From the NCBI GenBank assembly GCA_037501455.1, contig CM074858.1, positions 76,110,501 through 76,174,500 on the forward strand: a stretch of DNA of 64,000 bases, given 5' to 3'. The notes beneath the pieces were generated by a model, which saw only the letters and a list, made by a program, of their open reading frames with translations, searched no databases and had not been told where the DNA came from. This document shows, piece by piece, positions 1 through 12,780 of this stretch (the first letter of the stretch is position 1; the number at the start of each line of letters is the position of its first letter). Origin of the DNA: Lantana camara (Eukaryota > Streptophyta > Magnoliopsida > Lamiales > Verbenaceae). The position numbers and the translations under genes are program-made.

Positions 1-2131
1 GTCGGCCCATGCCTCCCCGGATAGCCTCTAGCACTAAGTCCCTGGGCCCCATTCTGTGCATTCGATCATTTCTCGCCAAAACATTTAGGTAGGGTTCAAA
101 AAGAAGGGCTTTACGTTCAAAATCATATACTCGATAAAAAGGACTCTATATATATATAATTTTAGGCCGAAATCTTTACACATAAGAGGTATATAAGGTA
201 ATTTAACTAAGTAGAAGAGAAACCCACCTTCAAAGATAAAATAAAAGGAGTAGAAGCTTCAAGGATCGCCTTCACCTTCAACTGGACCCGGATCTGTGCG
301 AACAAAGTGGTGTGAGACTCAAAATGACCAAATAAGACGCTCGGCAATAAAATGATCATGATATGAATGCATAAAAGATGATATTATGTAATGGACACGT
401 TCATGTGCACTATTAATGTCTTAAAGACATATAAACATTCATTCCATTCTTTTCATGAAGCGTTCAAATTTGTTAAAGTTCAACATCTCTATAAATCATA
501 CTAAATTAGTCCAAGAAATTCAAATAACGATCATAACACGTAGTATAACATGTATACGTATCACACAAGTCATTAAATAAGGAATAAATAGCAATTAGGG
601 TTCAAACTTAAGAGCAAAGTCCATGCATGCGCACTTTAGGAGCAAAGAAGACATATTGAAGCATAACTCGTAAAATATTCCACGAAAAATCATAAAATTT
701 CATAACACTCAAGATAATACATGTTAGCATAGCATAGAAGTCATAAAAGAGGTGGAGGGATATAAAACAAGCGAAGAAAAACAAGAAAAAATGAAACCGG
801 AGCAATAAAAAAAAACTGGACAGAATCCACCCCCATGGATTTTTCCAAAAGGAAAAATCCACCCCCATGGATTTGGTCCAGACCTACTGACTCAAATCCA
901 CCCCCGTGGATTTGAGTTTGTAGCCAAAAAAAAGAAAGAAACGCAGCAGAAAAACAGAGCAACACCATTCAATCTCCAACCAACATACTCAGGTAAGTTA
1001 AGATCACCAATATGCAAGAAAACCACTCCACAACAACACATAAACATGCTCCCAAAGTGTTGAAACATGATATGGAGGTAAGGATGATCATTTCATGTAA
1101 AAACTTCAAATATACATTAATGGTAACTCATGAATGCTTCAACTACCATCTAATACTTCCCCATAAATGCAAAGAAGGTGTCATGGCAACCATATTCAAG
1201 CTTGGAATCAACCAAAACAACCAAGGAATGAAAGAGATCAACAAATTGGCATATAACCTACCTATTCATCCATATATCCAAAACCCCATCAATACATGAG
1301 CAAAATTGGGGATGCAAAGCTTAAAATGACCCATATTGAATTTATAACATGATCCTAAACTCACCTTGTGGATTGAATGGAGGAAAAATGGAGATTTGAG
1401 CTTGAATCTCCAAAGAGGGCAAGGGTTACGGGATTTTCTGGAGAGCAGGGCAAGTTTGGTTGATTTTGGCTTAGTTACTGAGGTTGGTTCGGTATGGGGG
1501 TGTATGGGGAGATAGTGGGGTTAACTAGGGTCACATAGGTTCAAACCATGGTTAATTTGGTCAAGGTATGAGGGAGTTATGGCATTTTTGGCAATGTGTG
1601 GTAGATTTGGCTCCCGTTGCGAGTTTCGGTTGAATTTCGGGGGTTCAATTGATATTAGAAAAATATAAGGCTAAGTTCATTGAACTCAAATTTTTGATAC
1701 GAGTTCAACGAAGTTGACGAAACTCAAATCCGAGTTTCCTAGCTCAAGATATCACGTACGGAACCAAAGGTGCGCTAATTTCTCGTTAGCCCCGCTTTGG
1801 TTCCAAATGCACAAAATAAATTCAAAACACAATCAAATAAATCCGAAAACATAAAACGAGCATATATTCATATTCAAGACACACATAAATCCAACATATT
1901 AAAATTCCACAAAGTTTCGAATTCATTAAATACGGAAACGGCACGTAACATTTAACGCATGCGCAAATATTCAAGAAATTCATATAATTTCAATTCAAAT
2001 AGTTCAAATATTTAAAGAATTTCAAATAAGAATAAATATAAATCATATAATCAAGTAATTAAAATAATTTAAACGCGCACTTAAAGAGCACACAAGTCAT
2101 ACCTGAAAATCCGAAATAGCGGTGCGTCACA
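1..2131 (-). mobile_element. Truncated minus-strand LTR (family A, Tekay-like)
   Basis: On the minus strand this stretch begins TGTGACGCACC at 2131 and runs off the window at base 1. Its right-hand part carries the block ending in TTTGGTTCCA (about 1740-1803) that recurs in the LARD LTRs at 20217-20280 and 27430-27495. Its left end matches the LARD LTR around 17790-17870, so it belongs to the same broad LTR group but a different family. It contains a palindrome array (824-914), a donor-like AAG|GTGAGT with GT at 1364-1363, an acceptor-like CGCACAG ending at 294, and a second donor with GT at 227-226. Reading frames inside it, such as 1012-1299 and 608-968, have no recognisable domain and I treat them as chance. 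The other end and any target duplication lie outside the window. Confidence 0.7.
824..914. repeat. Three short palindromes in LTR family A
   Basis: Three copies of an inverted repeat with arms AATCCA/TGGATT around a CCCCC-type spacer lie at about 824-842, 854-874 and 893-914. They sit inside the putative first leader intron of this LTR (1364 to 294 on the minus strand), the same relative place as the arrays in four other LTR families in the window. Confidence 0.75.
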
Positions 2132-4593
2132 ATCAAAGTTATAACATTTCACTATTTTCAATCTTCAAACTTCATCACGTCTTACATATAAGTGTAAATA
2201 CTTTTTGAGAAAAAGAATGTATGAGTTTTTAAGGTATTTCTTATACCAACTATTCTCATCTCGAGATAACTATTTCAATTAAAACCTTTTCTTTCAACTA
2301 TTCTCATCTCGAGATAACTATTTCAATTAAAACCGTTTTTTACCAACTATTCTCATCTCGAGATAACATTTTCAATCAAACCTTTTCTTAACAACTATTC
2401 TTATCTCGAGATAACTAATTCAATCAAAACCTTTTCTTGCAAATTATTCTCATCTCGAGATAACTATTTCAATGAAAACTTTTTCATACAACTACTCTTT
2501 TCTAGAGATAACTCTTTCAAGTTAAAAACTATTCTTATTGTCTTCAACATTCAAAAATAATCTTTCAATAAGAATGTATTCCATCGTTACAAACCAATAT
2601 CCTCTACCCATTGTTTATGATCATTGAGTGTATCAAATTGTATTGTTTCATTGAATCTATTGTTCAAAGCTATTGCATCCATTATTTATCGTTGTCGTAT
2701 CTATTGTTCATTGTTATCGCATCTATTGTTCATTGTTATCGCATGTATTATTCATCATTATCGTATCCCTCATATTTATTGTTTAAGTCATGCATTGACA
2801 TTATCGTTATACTAGGGCATGCGGATGCGGAGTTACTCCGAATGCTCATTCATTCAAATGCAAGCATTATCGTCATCGTTTGGGCCTGGTGGTTATGAGT
2901 GGAAGTGATAGTCGGGAGGTGTGCGCTAACGACCATCACTAACACCGAACTACCAAACTAGGCAATCGATACCGACATTAATCGGAGGGTGGTTAAGTTA
3001 GGACAATTATTGGGAAAGGACCACAAATCTTTTCCCATTCATTGTTTATATCAGTCACCTAGGGTATCTCCGCGAAGTAACACTGGAGGAGGATGGTGCA
3101 TGTGTGTATGCTTAAGATGTTGTTGATCTCGGTCCAACATCGCTTCTCGTTCATTATTTCAAGGAGTTAAATATGGAGAAGACTAGCTTGCCGGCATCAT
3201 CATTTTCAAATATTGTTTCATATTTTTCAAAGTTATCCCTACCATTATCATATTTTATAAAAATCATATGAACCAAATCATATCATTGTGTGTGCGTGTG
3301 ACATCATCATATCATCAATCACTTTCATAAATCAAAGTTCTAAGCATATTGATTGTTCTATTGCATCTTGCATTTCTCATAAACTATTTCATGAAAATGT
3401 TTTGGTTTTCAAAAAAGCTTTATAGCTTTCGGTTACTCATAGTTAAAAGCAATTTCTCACTTAGTCACTTTGACTAATACCTCTGCCTATTTTCTGACCT
3501 CATAGTTTCAGGTATTGTAAACTCTATTGGCTGGTATCTTGAAGCCTTGGAAATCTTTTACTGTATTCATCCGGTCAGGTTCTCGTGAACCATCCTGAAC
3601 TCTAGTAACTTATTGTTATTATATTAATCCCTTGGATTTTAATTGGTTTGAATTCATGTGTCCTCCGTACTTGTTTCAAAAGTTCTAAATTTTCTCAATT
3701 TTTCTATAGTTATATTTCTTTCAATACTTCTCATCGTAATATTATTATCAACCGTTCTCCAGCGTGTCTTTTGGATGCTAGGTCTCCTGTCACTCGCGAA
3801 GGTGCTAGGTCTCCTATCACTTGAGAGGTACAACGATGGGGGGTTGTGGTATTCCTCTCTCTCTAAATATATACCTCTAGTGGGGCGCTAGAGTCCTGCA
3901 TGACTGTATTGTAATCTAAACCACTGTAAACTATTGGAGTTCTGGATGGAGAATGCTCACCCACCGAGCCACTGTTAATCATGAATTGTAATTGTTAATG
4001 ATTGTAAATTAAATAGTCGTAAAGTCTGAGCATTGAATAACTATTTTTCTAGCCCCTTGCGGGAATTAACTTCACTAAAACCTTGCTCGGGATTTATGAC
4101 TTACATGTGCATATTTTTATGTATATATATAGCTCCTGCTCACTCAGTCTTCTAGAGATTGACTCTTTCCACACTTCCAGTTTCTTACAGGTTGTTGCTA
4201 GGCGAATTGTGTCGGTTGTGTTCGATCGAGTCTACCACTGTTCACTTACGTTATGATTCATATTGTAATTGTCCTTATAATTATTAATTATATTGATTTC
4301 TCAATTTGGTGCTGAAAGCCATTTATTAATTTATGAATATTGCATCGGGGACAGGTTGTATGCTTAGTTGAACCTATTGTTAGGTTGCATATTGATCGAT
4401 GATTGACAACGATATTTTATAGTTGTTGTTGTTGCTTCCGCGCTTGGTACAGGGTTAGATTCTACCGTGCTAGGAATGTCTTTTCTTGTCTCCCGTTTGT
4501 TGTGAGTTTGGTTTATGTATTGACCATTTCATTTGATACGTTGATTGGACTCATAGTGCGGTGGATGTGGTACCTGACGTCACAGGTGCTACA
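2132..4593 (+). mobile_element. Composite of plus-strand LTR pieces
   Basis: Two different LTR pieces appear to be joined. The part from 2132 to about 3890 matches, in inverted orientation, the LTR piece at 55316-57063: shared tracts lie near TTTCAG at 3511 and the duplicated phrase GGTGCTAGGTCTCCT near 3805. The part from about 3895 to 4593 resembles the 3' end of a Tekay-like LTR and ends GGTGCTACA at 4593, with the polypyrimidine/TTGCTAGGCG region at about 4190. I could not define a 5' end or a target duplication for either piece. Small frames here (2611-2898, 3658-3891, 4403-4600) have no recognisable domain. Confidence 0.55.
2248..2515. repeat. Minisatellite, six ~49-bp units with TCTCGAGA core
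   Basis: Six imperfect units of about 49 bp repeat from about 2255, 2303, 2352, 2400, 2450 and 2497. Each carries CTCATCTCGAGATAAC or a variant; the core ATCTCGAGAT is a perfect 10-bp palindrome, mutated to CTAGAG in the last unit. A shorter repeat of about 27 bp with ATTGTTCATTGTTATCGCA follows at about 2695-2770. Confidence 0.85.
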
Positions 4594-5493
4594 GGGATGA
4601 TCAACTAAAATTGGTTGTTTTTCTAATTGGATTCTGGTTTTATTTTTCTCTTCTTCTTTTTACTGGTGGTTCATCGTAGAAAGCAACAATACTATTACAG
4701 CCTATAATTTGCCGATAGTCTATCATGCTTGTCCATCTATTTGGGTTAATAGCCCAGGCTGAATTACATGTACAACCCTAAAATTTTTGGTATTTGATAA
4801 AAAAAAAAAAAAAACGAAAACAAATTGTTCATAGTAGCAAAAATTATGATATGGCACTTGAGCACATAAAACACCCCTTAATTAGGAACGATATTATAGG
4901 TTGTATAATTTCTGTTATAATGTAAAAACACTAAAAATGGTATGTAAGGGACCTGGGTATTGTTAATAATTATAATTATATTATAATTATTTATATTGAC
5001 GAGCATAGATAATTATAATTATCTATGTTGACGGGCACAGATTAATGCGCATTGTGTGGCCCATTAAAATAGCTTTTATACAATAGTCCCCAAGACATAA
5101 AAATGTGATATACTTCCATATTAATCAATGATTCACGTATTATCGAATGTAGAGACGGCTAACTCTTTTCAATTTTAGATAAATATTTTTCGATATTTCA
5201 ATTATAACGTTTTTTATAATTTGCGACATAAATCAATGCAACTAGCAAACAACCATTTAATATTTATACTTGCAATATATTATCATTTTAACTAATCCTT
5301 TAGTGATTTAAAAAAAAATACATTGCATATTTATAGTACATCCACATTAGAGATGATTTTTAATCAAGACTATTAAAAGGTAATTTTAGATAATTGTATA
5401 TCATACATACGAATATTAAATGGTATTTTATAAGTAAAAGAAAACATGATATTTTACAAAGCGAAAAAATTGTAGGATAAATTAGAATAATAC
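4594..5493. other. AT-rich stretch without a gene
   Basis: I see no coding region. The stretch is AT-rich, has an A run at 4800-4815 and a perfect 24-bp palindrome at 5004-5027 built on ATAATTATAATTAT. It is the left flank of the outer solo LTR, so its counterpart on the far side starts at 43782. Confidence 0.6.
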
Positions 5494-5822
5494 TGTAGCA
5501 CCTCGAGCGAAGAGCACTACATCCTCCGCACTATAGCCTGACGCGTGTAACGAAATGGGAACTCCGCACATGCACCAAGCTATAGCGAACGGGAGACAAA
5601 CAAAAATCTCTCCTAAGCTAGGCGGTCTAGACCCTAATATAGAGTGCGCAATAAAATCAAATTAAAGGCGGAAGCAACAGGATCACAAACATACCGATAT
5701 GCATGCATACATACTTAAACGAATACAATAAATACAAGTCATGCCCTCCCCATGGCCAAAAAAATCATACACGTTTCAAAATTCAAATCGGAAATCATAT
5801 TCTTATACATATTTATACGTAG

Positions 5823-6701
5823 TGTTGGAAAACATGAAAGAGTGCACAACGGAAGTTTAAAATTTTTCCACAAGTTTAATGGTTGTCTTACAATTTTCGT
5901 ACTGTAACGTAGGGAATAATAAGAAATTCACTTTAATTGAAGCTTTCTTGTGATGTCGTTACCGCCTAATGAACACCCTTCAAGCGGAAAGTCCCTCAAA
6001 CGGCCTTCGATTAGATCCCAAAGCAGCGATCCTCCAAAGCGTATCCACACCAGTCCTAGAACACGATCAAGCAAGTGTGAATGCAAGTTCTATAACTTAT
6101 GTTAATGGATAGGATAATTTTATTGATTTGAAAATATTTCTTTTAATTTTTCTAAAAAATTTAACACTTCGTGAGTGTTGGTCTAAAGAATAAGAGAAGC
6201 ACCATCCCTTGTATTTATACAAGGTGGTTCGAACCCCTAGGATTTCCAAGAACCAATTGGATTTTTTTCTTGCTCACTAATTAACTTATTTAATTATTTA
6301 ATTTAATTGGAGAAAATAAGTTCCCAACTTGTTCTCCAAGTCTTGCAAGAATAACCTTCTCTCTCCAACAATAGGAAGTTGGACTTTTCAACTTTCCTAA
6401 AGTTAAAAGCCAATATTCAATAAATAAATTAATTCCCAATTAATTATTTATTGGGTTATGTTTATTTGAGAATAGTCTTAACAGTTAATTCAATAATTAA
6501 TTAAAAGACTAAAATTAATTAATTACAATTTAATTAATTAATTCTAGAAAAGAATTCACGTATTAAGGAAACACACGTACAAAGCCACGCAGGAGCCACG
6601 TGTGCATGACACGTGGCAGCTGATGGGGTCAAAATGCGCTCGTCCCACGTTTGGACACGTGGCACTTCAAAGATGACGACACCTGTCCTGTGATTACGGT
6701 A
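5823..6701 (-). repeat. copia-1 3' LTR, distal part
   Basis: This piece matches the 5' LTR from 28380 to about 29240, starting at TGTTGGAAAACATG. It holds the palindromic TATA region CTTGTATTTATACAAG at 6207-6223 and three CACGTG motifs at 6597, 6610 and 6656. It stops abruptly at copia-2 (6702); the rest of the LTR resumes at 10140. Confidence 0.8.
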
Positions 6702-8637
6702 TGTTGGAAAACACGAATCAGAAAGCAGCGGAAATTTAAAATTTTTCCAACAAAAGGATCTAGGACTCGCAATCGTGTAACCAAATTCGTAGGGATTAGA
6801 AACTTACTTTCTTAATTGTTTTTCTTGAAGCGTTTCAAGCCACCCAAGAACGCTCTTCTCGCGGCTTGATCCCCTCTCCTTGGTAAAGCTCGAATCTTCA
6901 AACTTCTAACTTGAAGCTCTCTAGAGATAGTCCACCAACTTGACTACAATCTAACTAGTAAGGATGCTAGTTCTCTAGTTAGTGTTTAGGCTTAACCTAG
7001 GGTATTGTTTATCTTGGAGAAAGGATGGTGTTCAACACATGAACCAAAAGAATTCTCGATTAGCTCTAAGGGGAGCTCGAGCTCCCCTATATATAGGAAG
7101 GGGAGGACCGAAAATCCTAGTTCTTATGGGCTAAGGATTTTGGTCCCTCTCTCCTATTACTTGATCATCAAGTAATTTTGACTTTGACTTTGAATTCAAA
7201 TTCAAATCAACTTTCAAGAGAGCTAAAAATATCCAAACTATTTTTGGATAATTTTATACTTTATTTATTTAAAATAAATAACTTATTTTATCTAATTAAT
7301 TCGTAATTAATTAACTAGATTGTTTTTCTCCAAAATAAGACTTTCTTTTTAATTCAAAATTAAACCAAAGTCTATTAAATAATTAACACATTAATTATTT
7401 AATCACCAAATAAATATTCACGCACATGCACACGTGTCCATGAAGGACACGTGTCACGCACGTGACCCACACGTGTGGTTTCACAGGTGTGGAACCCTTT
7501 GGCCCGATTAACTCGTTTAATCATTTTAAAGCCTCAACTCATGTAACCAAGTTGTTGTGTGTGACCCTCTAGGTTCTCAATTCAATTAGCAGTGACCCCA
7601 ATTAATTAATTCACTAATTAATTAATCGGTCCACAGATTAAACGACCATAGTCTAGCAACAGGTGTTTAATCCCTAGCTGAATTGGAATGTTCAGTTTCG
7701 ACAGAACCTTTAAGTCATTGATTCATGTGAGATACAATCCTCCAACTTACTATCTCTCAACCAAGATCTAGGGTAAGGGAATAATCAGAACCCTAATAAT
7801 CCGGTCTTAAAGCTAAGTGCATTTCATATCCATTTGATCTCAATCCAAGAAACCCTTTTCTTGATGTCTTGATCTACTGCCTTTGGCCAAGGACTCCATA
7901 TGGCATATGAATGACTTACACAATAAGAGATCACCTTGCAAATGCAAGTGTAGGTCCTTTCTTGATTCTCATTCACTTTCATGAATCACTTGTACAGCCC
8001 CAGCATAAGCCTTGAATCAGTTGTCTAAGGCGACACCCTTTAAAGCTTATACCTAAGACTACAGAGTTAACTCATAAATTGACAAGGAACCTCAAGTCTA
8101 AAGATCAATTAATCACATCAATGACTCGTGAGATATTTCATAATCTGGAAGTTTCCATTTCCTGAAATAGAAACTTCCTTTCCCATTTTGGAATGTTCTC
8201 ATACGGGGCACCTCAGTGAACTTACTTATTGAAGTAAGCACCCTCATGTATCACGCACGTATCAACTATACAGTTTGCACCTCCATGAAACAAGGTGGTC
8301 CTTCTTAAGGGCGTGATCCCACAAGCAAGCCTTAGAGGAGTCAGGTTGACACTCCCACTGTCGGTAGGACTCATCGGTTTGGAGTATTTTACTAATCATG
8401 ACTTATGTGATATAGGGCTCGTTTCATGAACCATTTCACCTAAATGGTAGAGTCCTAAAGTCATCAGGATTAGGGGAGTTCTCATACATGCACAGATAAA
8501 GTAAACGCATACCAAACAAGAGCATATAAAGAAGTGTTGCCTCAATTCGTTATTTCATTCAAAGATTGTCTGTGATTACAATAAGGAAAAGCACAAAGCG
8601 GATAAACAATCGGCTTTCTAGGGCACTGTTCCTAACA
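6702..8637 (-). repeat. copia-2 3' LTR
   Basis: 1936 bp, starting TGTTGGAAAACACG and ending CCTAACA on the plus strand, so it has the usual TG...CA ends on the minus strand. It is diverged from the copia-1 LTR but colinear. A TATA region (CTATATATAGG) is at about 7089-7099, and four CACGTG motifs lie within 45 bp at 7431, 7448, 7459 and 7470. The polypurine tract ending GTGGGAGAT lies next to it at 8638-8648. Confidence 0.85.
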
Positions 8638-8653
8638 ATCTCCCACTTGCCCG

Positions 8654-10128
8654 TCAAAGCCATTCTAAAGCTATTCTAAGTCCCATGTTCTGAAGATGAC
8701 CTTGGAAAGCTTGTCGACTAAGGGGTTTAGTAAGTGGATCTACCACGTTCTCTGCTAATGTGACCCTCTCAATTTGTACATCTCCTCTTTTGATAATATC
8801 ACGGATTAGGTGATACTTCCTCATAATGTGCTTGGTCCGTTGGTGAGATCTTGGTTTTCTTGCTTGAGCAACCGCCCCAGTGTTGTCACCAAACACAGTT
8901 ATGGGGTCTTTCATGCTTGGAACAACATTCAACTCTTGAATGAAGTTTCTAATCCAAACACCTTCCTTAGCAGCATCATTTGCAACCAAGTATTCGACCT
9001 CAGTGGTCGAATCTGCAGTGGTAGTTTGCTTGGAACTCTTCCAACTCACTGCTCTGCCGTTTAGGCAAACAATGTATCCTGACATTGACTTAAAATCATC
9101 TAAGTCAGATGCAAAGCTTGCATCGCAGTATCCTTCGATAGTAAGATCTTTCTGACCTCCGTAAACTAAGAATAAATCTTTACTACTTTTCAAGTACTTA
9201 AGAACATTCTTCACGGAAGCCCAGTGACCATCTCCAGGGCCAGATTGGAAACGACTTGTTACACTAAGTGCATAAGCCACATCCGGTCGAGTACATAACA
9301 TTGCATACATTATGTTACCTATTGCTGATGCATAAGGTGTATGAGTCATTCTTTCCTTCTCAAGGTTAGTCTTAGGACACATCTTCTTTGAAAGACATGT
9401 TCCTACACTCATAGGAAGGTTCTTAACCTTTGATAACTCCATATTGAATCTCTTCAATACTTTGTCAATGTACATCGACTGTGATAGTCCTATTAACCTT
9501 CTAGATATATCTCTATAGATTTTAATTCCAAGGATATAGGACGCATCACCCAGATCTTTCATCTCGAATTGGTTCGATAACCATAACTTAGTCACTTTCA
9601 TGTCATCCTTCGAATTCCCAATAAGAAGGATGTCATCAACATAAAGTACTAAGAATTGCACTGAGGTCTCCAATTCCTTTCTATACACACATGATTCATT
9701 CGAAATTTGAATGAAGCCAAACGCTTTGACTGATTCATCAAATCAAATATTCCAATTCCTAGAAGCCTGTTTCAATCCATAGATTGATCTTTGGAGTTTG
9801 CAAACCTTTTGCTCACTCCCACTGAATGTGAAACCTATGGGTTGCTCCATATAAATGTCTTTATCAATATCACCATTGAGAAAGACAGTTTTCACATCCA
9901 TTTGCCATATCTCGTAGTTATAATACGCAGCAATGGCAAGCATGATCCGAATAGACTTTTGCATTGCAACTGGCGAAAAGGTTTCATCAAAGTCCACGCC
10001 GAGTCTTTGAGTGAATCCTTTTGCAACCAGTCTTGCTTTGTAGGCTGCAATGCTTCCATCAACTCCAAGCTTTCTCTTAAAGATCCATTTGCAACTATGG
10101 GTTTGACCCCATCAGACAAATCTACCAA
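8654..10128 (-). pseudogene. copia-2 pol remnant (RT and RNase H)
   Basis: A continuous frame at 9688-8654 (344 codons) starts inside the RT with LYVDDILLIG (the catalytic YVDD) and runs through the connection into RNase H, with GYCDASFASD and the C-terminal ADPLTKPL-type motif altered to VDPLTKPL. Upstream, 9997-9743 encodes the RT core (FSPVAMQKSIRIMLAIAAYY, QMDVKTVFLNGDIDKDIYMEQ, SIYGLKQASRNWNI). The two are separated by a TGA where copia-1 has an arginine codon (NIRFDE), consistent with CGA to TGA decay. Further upstream, 10128-9998 is RT sequence in another frame, so at least one frameshift exists. RT and RNase H normally copy the element RNA inside virus-like particles; this copy cannot make a full polyprotein. 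Confidence 0.85.
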
Positions 10129-10139
10129 GGTCCAAAGGG

Positions 10140-11167
10140 TGTGTGACCCTAATTAATTAACCACTTCACAGATCACACTACCGTAATCTAACAAAGGGTG
10201 TGTGACCCCTAGCCGAATAACAAAATGAATCGAAGAACCTTTCAGTCAATGACAATCAGTGAAATACGATCCTCCTACAATACCATCTCTTAATCAAGAA
10301 CTAAGGCGTGGGAATATTCTCAGAGCCCAAATATCCTTGATCTTTGAAGTTAAGATCGTTTCATATCCATTTCGATCTCAATCCTAGAAACCCCATTTTC
10401 TAGATATCTTGATCTTTATCCACCTTGGCCAAGGGTTTATGTTCAATAGACTATGAACAACTCAATCAGTAAGAGATCATTCTTGTGTCACTTTATTTAT
10501 TCTACTAATTCTACATATGTCACTTGTGTAATCCCAAAATAGGCCGTGGTTCAGGTGTCAGTATGTCGACACCCTTTTGAGCCTATATCAAAGATTATGG
10601 AGTTAGCTCATATGAGACCTTATAGAATCTCAAGTCTAAGGATTAATGAATCACGTTATTGACCTGTGAGATATTTCCTAATTTGGAAGTTTTAGGAAAC
10701 TTCTTTTCCCATTTAGGAATGTTCTCACGCGGGACATCTCAGTGATGAAGTTCTTATAACAATCACCCTTATGTATTATGAATGTATCAACGTATGCACT
10801 TATCACTCCATGAAACTGAGTGGTCCTTCAAAAGGACATAATCACATAAGCAAGTCTCAGTAGAGTCAAGGTCGACACTCCCAATGTCTGTCGGACTCAT
10901 CGACTTGGAGAAGTTTCTAATCCTCGGCTATGGAGTTAAGAACTTGTTTCATGAGTCATTCCCATAACGACAAAGTTCTTAACGGCCTCATCAGATTAGG
11001 GGAGTTTAATATATGTAAAACACAGTCAACCCCAACAGACATAAATAAGCACATAAAGAAGTGATTGCCTATGAACAAAATCATCTTGTTTATTATTCAA
11101 AGACTGTTTGTGATTTCACAAGGAAATAGTAAAGCAAACATCTGCTTTAACGACACTATTCCTAACA
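10140..11167 (-). repeat. copia-1 3' LTR, proximal part
   Basis: Matches the 5' LTR from about 29325 to 30403 and ends CTATTCCTAACA on the plus strand. A short segment present in the 5' LTR at about 29336-29370 is missing near 10150. It abuts copia-2 at 10139 and the polypurine tract at 11168. Confidence 0.8.
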
Positions 11168-12741
11168 ATCTCCCTTAAGACCCCTCTTCTGAAGATGTCC
11201 TTCGAAAGCCTGTTGACTAAGGGCTTTAGTAGCGGATCTGCCATGTTCTCTGTCAATGTGGCCCTTTCAATTTGCACATCTCCTCTCTTGATGATATCAC
11301 AGATTAAGTGATACTTTCTCAAAATGTGCTTGGTCCTTTGGTGAGATCTTGGTTCTCTTGCTTGAGCAACTGCCCCGGTGTTATCACAAAACACTGTAAC
11401 GGGGTCTATAATGCTAGGAACTACACCCGGCTCGTGGATGAAGTTTCTTACCCAAACACCTTCCTAAGTTGCGTCGTTTGCAACTAAGTATTCGGCCTCA
11501 GTGGTCGAATCTGCAATGGTCGCTTGCTTGGAAATTTTCCAACTCACTGCTTAGCGTTTCAGGCAGAATATGTATCCTGACATGGATTTAAAGTTATACA
11601 TGTCTGATGCAAAGCTTGCATCACAGTATCCTCTAATGACAAGATCTTGCTGGCCTCCGTAAACCAAGAACAAATCCTTAGTTCTTCGCAAGTACTTAAG
11701 GATGTTCTTTATAGCAGTCCAATGACATTCACCAGGGTCAGATTGGAATTGGCTAGTCACGCTAAGTGCATAAGCCACATCCGGTCGAGTACATAGCATC
11801 ACATACATTATGCTTCCTATAGCTGATGCATAAGGAATTTTGGACATCCTGGACTTTTCAAGTTTAGTCTTGGGACACAGCTTCTTCGAAAGAACTGTTC
11901 CTGGGCCCATTGGAAGTTTTCCACGCTTGGATTCTTCCATACTAAATCTCTTTAGTATTTTATCTATTTAAACCGACTGTGATAATCGTAACAATCTTGT
12001 AGATCTATCCCTATAGATCTTTATCCCGAGAATGTAGGATGCATCACCAAGATCCTTCATCTCAAATTGGTTTGATAACCAAGACTTTGTTACTTTCATG
12101 TCATCCTTCGCATTCCCAATGAGGAGGATGTCATCTACATAAAGTATTAGAAATTGAACCGAGGTTTCCAATTCTTTTTTGTACACGCAGGACTCATTCG
12201 GATTTTGAGTAAAGCCAAACGATTTAACTACTTCATCAAATCGAATGTTCCGATTCCTAGAAGCTTGTTTCAATCCGTAGATTGATCTTTGGAGCTTACA
12301 AACCTTTTTTTCGCTCCCACTGAATGTGAAACCCATGGGTTGCTCCATGTAAATGTCTTTGTCAATGTCTCCATTGAGAAAGGCAGTTTTCACATCCATT
12401 TGCCATATCTCATAGTCATAATATGCAGTAATGGCAAGCAAGATCCGAATCGACTTTTGCATTGCAACCGGGGAGAAGGTTTCATCAAAGTTTACACCTG
12501 GTCTTTGAGTGAAACCCTTAGTAACTAATCTTGCTTTATAGGTTGCTACGCTTCCATCTACTCCAAGCTTGCGCTTATATATCCATTTCCACCCTATGGG
12601 CCTGATCCCATCGGGTGGATCAACCAAGGTCCAAACCTGGTTAGAGTACATGGAATCCATTTCGGATTTCATTGCTTCTTTCCACTGTTCAGAGTCCGAA
12701 TCTAACAGTGCCTCCTCATAAGTTAATGGATCATTATCCAA
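11116..12741 (-). pseudogene. copia-1 RT and RNase H, broken
   Basis: Three open segments together give the C-terminal half of Copia pol. 12741-11968 (257 codons) carries RT: WKWIYKRKLGVDG, FDETFSPVAMQKSIRILLAI, QMDVKTAFLNG, SIYGLKQASRNR, LYVDDILLIG and LGDASYILGIKIYRD. A TAA ends it at QSV where related elements continue YIDKIL. 11940-11551 carries the connection and first RNase H part (ARPDVAYALS-like TRPDVAYALS, GYCDASFASD). 11394-11116 carries the last part (FCDNTGAVAQAREPRSHQRT, KHILRKYHLI, MADPL) and runs past the LTR boundary at 11167 into LTR sequence. At least three stops interrupt the frame, so it is dead as an autonomous source of RT. Same lineage as copia-2. Confidence 0.88.
11168..11178 (-). 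other. copia-1 polypurine tract
   Basis: On the minus strand TTAAGGGAGAT lies directly before the TGTTAGG start of the 3' LTR, the usual site for plus-strand DNA priming. Confidence 0.8.
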
Positions 12742-12780
12742 TTGAGATGTTTGGTGGAGAAAACCATACCATCTCTCTGG

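Larger units (their letters stand above)
6702..10139 (-). mobile_element. copia-2: 3' fragment of a related Copia element
   Basis: A complete LTR (6702-8637) is followed in the window by the end of a Copia pol gene (to about 10139), all on the minus strand. The fragment lies inside the 3' LTR of copia-1. Its 5' LTR, gag, protease and integrase are missing, and at about 10139 RT sequence passes directly into copia-1 LTR sequence. The simplest reading is insertion of a full element followed by deletion of its 5' part. Confidence 0.75.

Noticed and set aside
5004..5027. 24-bp perfect AT palindrome as a regulatory site
   Set aside because: AT-rich palindromes are expected by chance in such sequence and no gene lies nearby.
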